Of a stretch of DNA of 64,000 nt, positions 55,821-64,000 are shown piece by piece (positions within the stretch are counted from its first letter, which is position 1; each line of letters starts with the position of its first letter). The stretch is from Aphrocallistes beatrix (lineage: Eukaryota > Porifera > Hexactinellida > Sceptrulophora > Aphrocallistidae). The position numbers and the translations under genes were made by a program. The stretch is from NCBI GenBank assembly GCA_963281255.1, contig OY725495.1, forward strand, positions 2,170,001 to 2,234,000, written 5' to 3'. The notes beneath the pieces were generated by a model. It was not told the DNA's origin and searched no databases. It was given only the letters and a program-made list of their open reading frames with translations.

Positions 55821-55998
55821 TAGGTAAACTGGCTAGGCAAAAGTTTGTTAATTCAGTTTTTTATTGTATACGGAGCATAATTTGAGCTTTATTAAATAGT
55901 GTCGTTAAAACACGCAAGAGAAGCAATAAATATTAGCTAGTTTGTATTCAGTTAATCAATCATTAGTCAACTACAATTATTTCATTAGAATTGACTGA

Positions 55999-58900
55999 TC
56001 AGTGCGATTCACATCCATGATTCATTAACCTTGTAACAGGCTCGAAATGGTTGTCGTAGTTGGTGATATAGATACCAAGTGACTTCGTAGAATCGCAACC
56101 AGAGTAACGTAGCCAATCTATTCTTCTCCACTGATGCTCAGGGCTATGCTGCTTTGTTGCAACGAAGACGTCCGTGCTGAACATCTTCGCGACATTAACA
56201 ATTTCGACATCAGTAGCCCATATTCCACTCTGAGTCATCGCTGATTGCCTAAGATAGGCTAAAGGGGAAGTCTCTTTATAGAACTTTGTCCTTAGATATT
56301 TTGAGTGAATTCTCTACCATATGTCGCAATAAACCGGCATACTTCGCCTCGCAATTGTTGGTGATGTGCTTGAGTCCCAGATATTATTTGAGATATGCAA
56401 CGAAATAAACAGTTCCCGTCCTTTTCAATAGGGTCGCATTGCCACGGTGTCAAATGAGAAAGAAGCTGTCCTGATAAGTCTCTATGCTGCTCTATCTCTT
56501 TTATGAATTGCAGACCCATCTTGTTGCATATTTCTTGCTGCCAAAGCATTGTAATAGGGTGGTAGCATGGACTAGAGTTGAAAGAATCTGAAGTCGATAT
56601 AGTACGTGCACATGGAATAGGATTGGCTTTAGTTGGAGAAGCAGTGAAATATTTGTTTTCAAGATGTTCACAAACCTATAAGAGAAAAAGAAATTTTAAA
56701 TGTTCACGGTTAGATAGATTTGTCTTTTTGAAACTTACCACTGGATAGATAACTTTATGTGAATACTCAATGCACACTTTGTTATTTGAAGTTGCATTGA
56801 ATGCTTCCAAACTACATTTGAGGAATACGTCGATCATTTCTTCTCTCTGTTAAATATTCATTTAATTCGACTACAACCATGATTGTATAATTAAATGTAC
56901 GCAAGATTCGTCCAAAATTAAGTATTTAGTATATATATTAATCATACCAATGAGAAGGCGTCAACATCTTTGAGAAAAGAGAACAGCATTGTGTAAGTTG
57001 GACACATTCGTCTGTTGGTTGTATTGATCAACTCTTCATGAAGAGGAGAAAATGGCGTGCCACTTTTTATGCTTTGGATTATTTCGTTCTAAAATAGATA
57101 GTGTGTTTTGATATTCAAATAATACTTGTATGTAATATGAATTTACAATATGCCAAAAAATGATTTTTTAAACAATTTAACAGTTTAACACAGAGTACAG
57201 GTTAACAAATTTCGTGGATTCAGTTTGCATATCAAATGATCAATAGCTTCTCACCTGCAGGGAATTAAGATCACTTATTATAGAATCGTGCTCGAATCCG
57301 TACACATAGAGATTGGTGGTTGATTTCTAATTGATTTTGAAAATAAATAACATATATTTTTGGTAAAAACTCACCTAATATACATATAGAAATGTATTTT
57401 GTAATGTACCTTGTGTCGTTTGGGAGGAGAACATGCTCCATCATTAGTGATTAGTCTTTTGGAAAACTCTGAACAAATGCTGAGAGGTAACTCTGGTGTA
57501 GGAGGTGACTTTGCATCTGATATCTAAACAATATTTTGTAATTAAAAGATAAACAAGTAGTACGAGGTAACAATTCAAACACTTGAATATAGAAACAAAT
57601 CACCTGAATCTTACGACGATTGTACTTTTTAGTCAAGTGCGGGGGATACTTTTTGGTTTTTTTGGTTTTAGCTGTTGCATACGTGACTTTTAACGATATC
57701 TTCTGCTTCAAATGGGCCGAGATATTTCAACTGTTTCGCAGTGCCTGGAAGTTTCTTATCCTTGGAGATATTTCTTACTAAAAATAAGTCACCCTTTTGG
57801 AGTTCCGATCTAAAAGTACAAAATGAACATTACTTCTAGCACACCTCAATGCAATGAAAGCAATAAGTTATTTTATTTTTATGATTGGACTTACCTGTTA
57901 TCCATCACTTTTTTGTCGAATATCTTTTTCTGTCTGAACTGTTCTACTTTTACATTCATACGTGCTTCCATTTCATTCTGAGTACGAATATTTTTTAATT
58001 CATTTACCTGTTCATGAATCAAATCTGGAGGAAGACTGAATGGGTCATGAGATTCCGTTTGAGAATCATCATTGTCAGATAGCTCTTCTTCACTGACATT
58101 CGAAACCTCTTCCTTACTGGCATTATTACTTAATTTGAGCAAGGTTGCTGGGTCACTTTTCCGTCCAAACATCAATTCGAATGCAGAGAATTTGGTCGCT
58201 CTTTTGATCTTAGTGTTGGCAGCGAATGCTGTAAGCTGTAACTTTGTTGGCCAGGTACCATCTGAGTTTTATCGTAATTTCTCGATTTTCCTGCATATTT
58301 TATTAACGAGGTATTAATATACATTGTGCTCTCTAACTTTACAACAGTGTGATAAATTCGTGAGTACCTTTTAAGAATCTTGTTGTGTGATTCAACTAAT
58401 ACGTTGCTTTGTGGATGGTATGCCGTTGTATTCCTGTTATCGACGCCAAGTTGTAGATGGAAATCTTTGAATTCCTAAAGAGACATAACAATTCTTCATC
58501 ATTACCTTGTTCGAACTCAAATAATCAGATAGATGACGTCACATGATGCATTGAATTTTGTAAATCGTAAGTTGAAATTAAAGTCAACGAAAGATGTCAT
58601 TAATTTGTCAAGTCAGAAATAATTACTTGTACAACCACATGTTTGCTTGGTCACGGAACTTTAGGAAAAGGTGAAGTATTTGTGGAAACCTTATTGTATT
58701 ATCGTAACTCGATTTCATCCTATTTTAGAATAGTGGTAGAGTCATCATCATGTACGTACGTACTTTCATTACATAATCGTAGTAGTAGCATCATAATATC
58801 AGAATATTTACGGTTACTTCAATAGAAAATAGAGAAGCTTTGCGGCCTCGCTAACTGCACATTCGGGCATCTTAGACACTGTAGTGAGCGCAGATAACTA

Positions 58901-60776
58901 ATTCGAGTATTCTATTCTGACGCAATCAATGAAAACCATTACAGTCAGGGTCGCTTATTGTAAACCACCAGGGGACCAAAAAATCTGTTCATATTATTGA
59001 TACTTCATATTAAGCGAACTTGATTCAATATAATTCCTATATCTAAAAAATGAAATTGGGACCAGGGGGTTAGTTCATAATAAACGAATGTTCATATTAA
59101 GCGACCCTGACTGTATTACATTTATTGACTACGTAGAACTTTATTGAATCCAAACTCAAATTGATGTAATCTATTTGTGGTTGAATGCATCCTATTTGTG
59201 AATTTATAAATTTCAGCTTCCTACGGCGTATGGTCTTTTCTATTATTAATTATGGACAAAAGAACAAATATACTTGTACAACAATTGTATTTCAATAATA
59301 TAGATAATTTATAGCATTCATCTCAAGATTAGTTGGTGTGCTTACTTACCTTGCTAGTAAATTCCCTGCCTTGATCATGCTGAATTATGGTTGGTACCCC
59401 AAATGTCAGGTAAATATTGCGCAACTCAGCTAAAACTTCTGTCGATGTTTTTGTCTTAAGTGACCGTGCGACTACAAATTTCGAAAGATAGCACACCACA
59501 ACCAGAACATGCAAATATCCGAATTCGTTAGCAGGCATGTTATTGATGAGATCGATGCCGACGTGTTGCCAAGGCCCCTCAGTTGGAACTATTGGTTGTA
59601 ATTCGCGTTGTGGCTGTAGAGGCTTTGCAGCTGTTACCTGGCATCCGTGATAAGATTTAACCTAGAAGTATGTATGTAAATAATATAAACTCCACATTGA
59701 CTACAATTGAAATTTACTCCATTTTATCTTTTTTAATATGGAAATTTTGCAGATACTAACGATATACAAAAGTGGTTTTTAAAGAGATTCTTGATTGTGG
59801 CAGTAATTACAAGGTAATTACAATTCAAAAACTTAGATACCCAAACAAACACCGGGTCTCTGTATTGATGTGCTAGTAGAGGGGGTAAACGAAAAGAAAT
59901 CGAAAAGGGCGTCCATAATACCAGAATAATTTAAAAGCGATTGTCTAAGTTTGGATTTCTTACCGGGCTATTCAGATAGGAAGGATATTTAGCAATACGA
60001 TTACAAATCAGGCTTCGAATATGTAGTATATGTATTTCTTTTATTCAAGCACATTTTACTGTATATTATGAAACATCTTAAAATTTGAAAGTCCTTAACT
60101 GGTTAACTACGAAATACTTGGAAGAAGATAAAAACTGATCATAGACTGCTCGACCTTGGGTCAGATTTTTCCTAGTCAATCAGTAAGACATTTGTAGCAA
60201 GTGGAGATCAACCGTGCATTAAATACATAATATGCTATTTTGTGAAGGAAATTCCACAATAAGATTGGGATCTAGGATACAGTCACTCAAGGAGATGGCT
60301 GGCACTCCGAACAGCTCTGTTCGATTATAAGGATGAAATAGTTAGGGTAAATAAATTGGTAAACTTACATAATTCTTTATTTCATCCGTCATTACAACCC
60401 AATAGTACTTCTCACGTATTGAAGACAGCATTGAATTAATTCCAGGATGATCTGTGTGGTAGAGCTCCAGAATTTCAGGGACTTTAGACATCAGGGGGTA
60501 TTCAAATTGCTCAACTTTCCCAGCTCGATTTTGAATCAGCTAAAATATTTAAAAAACATATATAAACTTTGTAAATATGACATATACAACATTCGTAATT
60601 TATTGACTACTCACTTCGAAAAGTTTTCCTTCTTTTGTGATTCGAAAAGATGCTGCTTTACGTCTAAAGTTATTCCTGGCATACCTTCTGGCTTTGGAGG
60701 AAGTTTGTTCAATTTCGAATGGTAGATCACCATTACGCAAGAAATGAATTAATTTTTGATATACATGAGAATCCAT
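55999..60776 (-). pseudogene. Ginger-type integrase-OTU gene, 11 exons
   Basis: Exons, 5' to 3': 60615-60776, 60369-60539, 59350-59661, 58368-58474, 57895-58290, 57604-57809, 57410-57523, 57255-57326, 56948-57088, 56739-56846, 55999-56675; all GT..AG. In order: N-terminal domain (MDSHVYQKLIHFLRNGDLP), H2C2-like zinc region (LYHTDHPG; one expected Cys not seen), integrase core (GIDLINN, IIQHDQGREFTS, NVLVESHNKILK), MFGR block, GPF/Y module (LKYLGPFEAEDIV), unknown linkers, then an OTU cysteine protease (KDGNCLFRCIS; C-terminal His in NHFEPV). This is the domain set of Ginger-type transposons or genes derived from them. The frame is interrupted a few times, so a relic; no TIRs found. Confidence 0.8.
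58942..59113. mobile_element. MITE, cagtcagggtcgcttat TIR
   Basis: 172 bp with 18-base TIRs (right complement cagtcagggtcgcttaat) and TA on both sides. It sits in an intron of the minus-strand integrase-OTU gene. Confidence 0.9.
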
Positions 60777-60901
60777 TTGAAGGAACAAGTAGCATATACA
60801 TTACTATATTTGCATGTATTTATATAGCAAACATGAACAAGTTTTCAGCGGCTTTATAAGAATGTATTTGATGTTATGTACTTTTCGCCTTAGAATTATA
60901 A
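60777..60901. promoter_or_regulatory. Candidate shared promoter between divergent integrase genes
   Basis: 125 bp separate the two start codons. It contains tttatatagc and ctttataag, either of which could be a TATA element. Function is inferred only from position. Confidence 0.3.
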
Positions 60902-61309
60902 ATGGATCGTTTGGAGTACGTCCGAACATTTGAATTCTTAAAACATGGAAAATATCCAGATGGATTTTCCCGTCAACAGAAGTGGAACTTCAAGAGGAAG
61001 TTGACCAGATTTTTGTATCTGAGTCGGACATACTCTACAAGGTGAGTACGATCTAATGATTCTGGTATTTACGGTTTATTCAAAGATTTTTTAAAAGCGA
61101 ATAGAAAGTATTCTAAAATATAGCTGCTTGACCGGCTACTGACCTTTATATTTATTAAATTTTAAATTAATAAATTAATTACCATATTAAGATATTGTCA
61201 GTTAAACACTCAATTATTTTAATTTCTGAAAAAACTTGACCTGTTCCATGTATAAATATTTCCGAACGAATTTTCGTCTTAGAGTATTTTATTAAAACAT
61301 ATTTGTAAC

Positions 61310-62480
61310 CAAACAGACATAAGTATTTCAACACTTGATTCTTTCCCATACAGATAATACGAAAATGGGTCTATTCATGAAGAGGGTTACTTCTAAACGG
61401 TATGGGATACAGCTAATCGGATTCCAGATTCGAATAATACGCATTCAAATTAGTCACAGGTTAATTTTTTAATTAATCACTCATTCCTTTTTGTAATTAT
61501 CAACCAGTCTACCTTATGCCACATACACCCATTTTAACCACTACAAGCGCGCGCTTCGCTTGCTTGCGCTGCAGCGGCTTGCAGACACTGCGTGTCCGCA
61601 GATTTACCCAGTGGGCGCTTGGGGATATTAGAGAAACAATACGTCGCTTTCTTGTTTTATACCAAGTACGCTGGATCATTGTCATTTGTCTACGGTTACA
61701 TTAATGAAATCAGAACTGTAGCAGAAATTTTGTTTCGTGATAAATATAATTTACTTCGTATTAAGTCAACTAATCCTGAATGTAAGCTCAATTTGAATAC
61801 ACAAAGTTCACATTGCTAAATATTATTATACTTAAATAATCAATTCCAGTCCATGTCGTAAAAAGTATATTATGATCGAATTGATTGATCGTAGCATATA
61901 ACACTTTAATTGTTGTTAACAATCAAATTATAGACACAAAATAGCAGTATTCAATCATTTATATGAAATAGAATCATGTGAATGGCATTATAAAAGGCTG
62001 ATAATTGATTGGTTCTCAAATAAACCAATGAATATCAATCACAGATAGTCCTTTTGATTGTATGCATAATTCACTACTATTTTATTCCAATGTATTTGCA
62101 TTATAAAATAATGGAATTTGTTTGGTCAGCACATTTCGTCACCTATCTCGGCGAGATGTGAATATTTCGCTTAGATCTTCGAACTTAATCCTAGATTCAC
62201 CATTTGACACCCACATGCCAATTTTCGTATCTCTACGACTCGCCAATTCTTCAATCAATTCGGACAAACAAACAAACAAACAAATCCTAGAGTTTTAATA
62301 TATAATATACATGATGGCAATGAATTACCTATGGTGGCTCAGGCTTACAAGATTGTTCATTGAGTTGAGTAATTTATTAGATATGTTCAACTATGACTAA
62401 TTCGAATGTGTAGATTTCGAATCTGAAATCAGATTTTTAGTATCTCTTTGAATTTGAACGTATTCCCCTTCATGAAAAAA
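61310..62480. mobile_element. MITE halves around a Helitron-like insertion
   Basis: 61310-61545 and 62375-62470 resemble left and right parts of the MITE at 50070-50544 (tcccatacagataatacg, ctaattcgaatgtgtagatt). Between them lies the Helitron-like element 61547-62307. Exact MITE ends are unclear. Confidence 0.5.
61547..62307 (-). mobile_element. Helitron-like subfamily B copy
   Basis: Reverse-oriented: GC-rich end agcgcgcgcttcgcttgc with gacactgcgtgtc hairpin at the left; at the right, cgtatctctacgactcgcc, a caaacaaacaaa run and tcctagagttttaatatat. Same end structure as 48694-49614 but lacking the 141-bp array. It lies in intron 1 of the plus-strand integrase gene. Confidence 0.65.
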
Positions 62481-64000
62481 TCCAACCATTGTATACTAGG
62501 TAAAAACATGTGATGCTTGCCAGCAAAATAAAGCTTTGCCACCTCAGCCACATAAAAAGTTACAGCCGATTCCTCCTCCAGAGAGGCCGTGGAAACACAT
62601 AGGGATTGATCTCGTATGTGATCTCTCTCCAAGTCCGGATGGTTACAAACACATTCTCGTTATCGTGTGCTACTTGAGCAAGTATGTGGTGGTGCGACCT
62701 CTCAAGACCAAAACCGCCGATGAAGTAACCGAAAATCTGAAGGATATATATCTCGATGTTGGTGTTCCAGATATTATCCAACACGATCAAGGCAAAGAGT
62801 TCACTAGCAATGTAAGCTATGATTTTGCAATCATATATGTAGAAGATAGGATAGTCATGATGTTTTCCCCCCTTTTAGATTTTTCAGCAATTTCATCAGA
62901 AGTTAGAAGTTGACAACCGCAGTACTCGTGCCTATCACCCGATGGCAAATGGGTTGGTCGAGGCGCATAACAAGATTTTAAAATCGTATGTGGTAGTATT
63001 TCATCCATTTATAAGTTAATCAATTATCATTATTTAATGATGCATTAAATTCTAGCAAGTTGAACAGGATGACCTTTCAGACTGAGCAACATTGGTCTAC
63101 TCTACTAAAGCCTGCAGTCTTATGCATGAACTCTACTTTTAAGAAGTCTCACTCGTCTACTCCATTTCAGGTCATGTGGGGACGAGAATCTAAATACGAA
63201 AATTTAGTTTCTGATATATCTAAGATCAAAATAGCTCCTGATGAAGACTATGAACTAGAAGAGGCAATTTAATCCGAGACCTTACCAGCACAGGAGGAGT
63301 GCGAAATGCTAGATACCTTTTCCCCTCCAGAAGACCACCTTGAATCAATTCACCTCCTGAATGAGACAAGGAACAATACCCGGAAACGTGCAAATGTCTT
63401 GATTAGATCAGAGCAGCAAAGCAGAAGAGGCAATATGATAAGAAAGTTAACGAAAAGAGGTATGCTACTTTTATTATTTACACTAACATGTAGTTCATAT
63501 TGATTATTATTTTTAATACGTGTGTAGGTTCAAACTTAAGGAAGGGGACAAAATCCTATTCACCAACATGCCTAAATTAAAACAGATGCCCAACACTAAA
63601 AGCCAGGGTAAATTTTTGGGACCTTTTACAACGTCTAGAATTACAGACAGTCATGCTATCATTTCAATAGAAGAATTAAATTCCAAAAGAGATAAGAAAG
63701 TACCCATCCACGTCACACAACTCTATTACGAGCGTCAAGAAATTGATAGTCGACTCTCTAATACGAAATCTACGGAAAAGAGGAATGTTGATCTGACATC
63801 TGATAGCCGAGAGACCAAAATAATGAAGCTTTCACTAGTATGTTCAATATTTCGCTCAATGCATCATGATATGATTTGCTTATTTGCACTTCTTCTCTAG
63901 ACCCCACACATTGAATTTGGGTTTACAAGTGAAGCAATTCATAATCATCTCTCGAACCTCAAGGTGATTTGAATAGTTATTTGTTTGTAAAGTAATCATC

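Larger units (their letters stand above)
60902..63963 (+). pseudogene. Second Ginger-type integrase gene, continues past window
   Basis: Exons seen: 60902-61041 (MDRLEYVRTFEFLKHGKYPD), 62500-62811 (TCDACQQNK; GIDLVCDL; DQGKEFTSN), 62879-62985 (RAYHPMANGLVEAHNKILK), 63056-63459 (TPFQVMWGRES), 63528-63837 (GPF/Y module GKFLGPFTTSRITDSHAI), 63901-63963; introns of about 62-70 bp are GT..AG. The exon with the HxxxH half of the zinc finger, present in the minus-strand paralogue, was not found; intron 1 is filled by a MITE and a Helitron-like element. An OTU domain may lie beyond the window. Only a few breaks are visible, so it may be a young relic or a recently lost gene. Confidence 0.78.

Overview
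The window is AT-rich metazoan DNA, most likely from an invertebrate with a repeat-swollen genome; an arthropod or crustacean is my guess, but no lineage marker is decisive. Only one clear host gene is present. It is a three-exon nucleoside diphosphate kinase (NDPK, NME/awd family) on the minus strand: exon 1 at 51777-51914, exon 2 at 7998-8159, exon 3 at 5815-5988. All three exons end and begin in phase 0 with GT..AG splice sites. The joined protein is 157 aa with every catalytic residue I could check. Intron 1 is about 43.6 kb, and almost everything between 8.2 and 51.8 kb is transposable-element (TE) debris inside it.

Layout. 1-5.8 kb: THAP-domain scraps, a broken Ty3/Gypsy pol fossil split by a TIR-bearing insertion, and a reverse-transcriptase scrap. 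5.8-8.2 kb: NDPK exons 3 and 2 with a Tc1 scrap between. 8.5-10.3 kb: ZMYM1-like hAT. 10.3-11.6 kb: MITEs and a Helitron-like repeat. 11.6-18.9 kb: a Tigger/pogo element holding a hAT MITE in one TIR and a 5.1-kb Kolobok element (TTAA target duplication) in its transposase gene; the Kolobok holds a further MITE. 19-26 kb: Helitron-like pieces, a second Kolobok transposase relic, and large inverted repeats. 25.9-32 kb: a 6-kb imperfect palindrome joining a hAT 5' end, flanking DNA and a Gypsy fossil. 31.4-33.3 kb: the remainder of that hAT, with an 8-bp target duplication. 33.3-35.9 kb: a second Gypsy fossil. 36-44.9 kb: MITEs, a hAT relic, a second Tigger copy, a TTAA element nested in a MITE, and a Tc1 transposase inside a hAT-ended element. 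46.5-50.5 kb: Helitron-like elements and MITEs in one another. 52.6-54.3 kb: a third TTAA element, upstream of NDPK.

55.9-64 kb holds the most gene-like TE material: two intron-rich genes, divergent, with start codons 125 bp apart. Both encode an N-terminal domain, an H2C2 zinc-binding or CxxC module, a retroviral-type integrase core and a GPF/Y-like module. The minus-strand gene ends in an OTU cysteine-protease domain. This is the domain set of Ginger-type transposons. Two homologous exons have identical lengths in both genes (312 and 107 bp), so they are ancient paralogues sharing exon structure.

Most of the window is a layered record of insertions whose order can be read from nesting. All boundaries come from reading TIRs, target duplications and splice signals by eye; no search was run.
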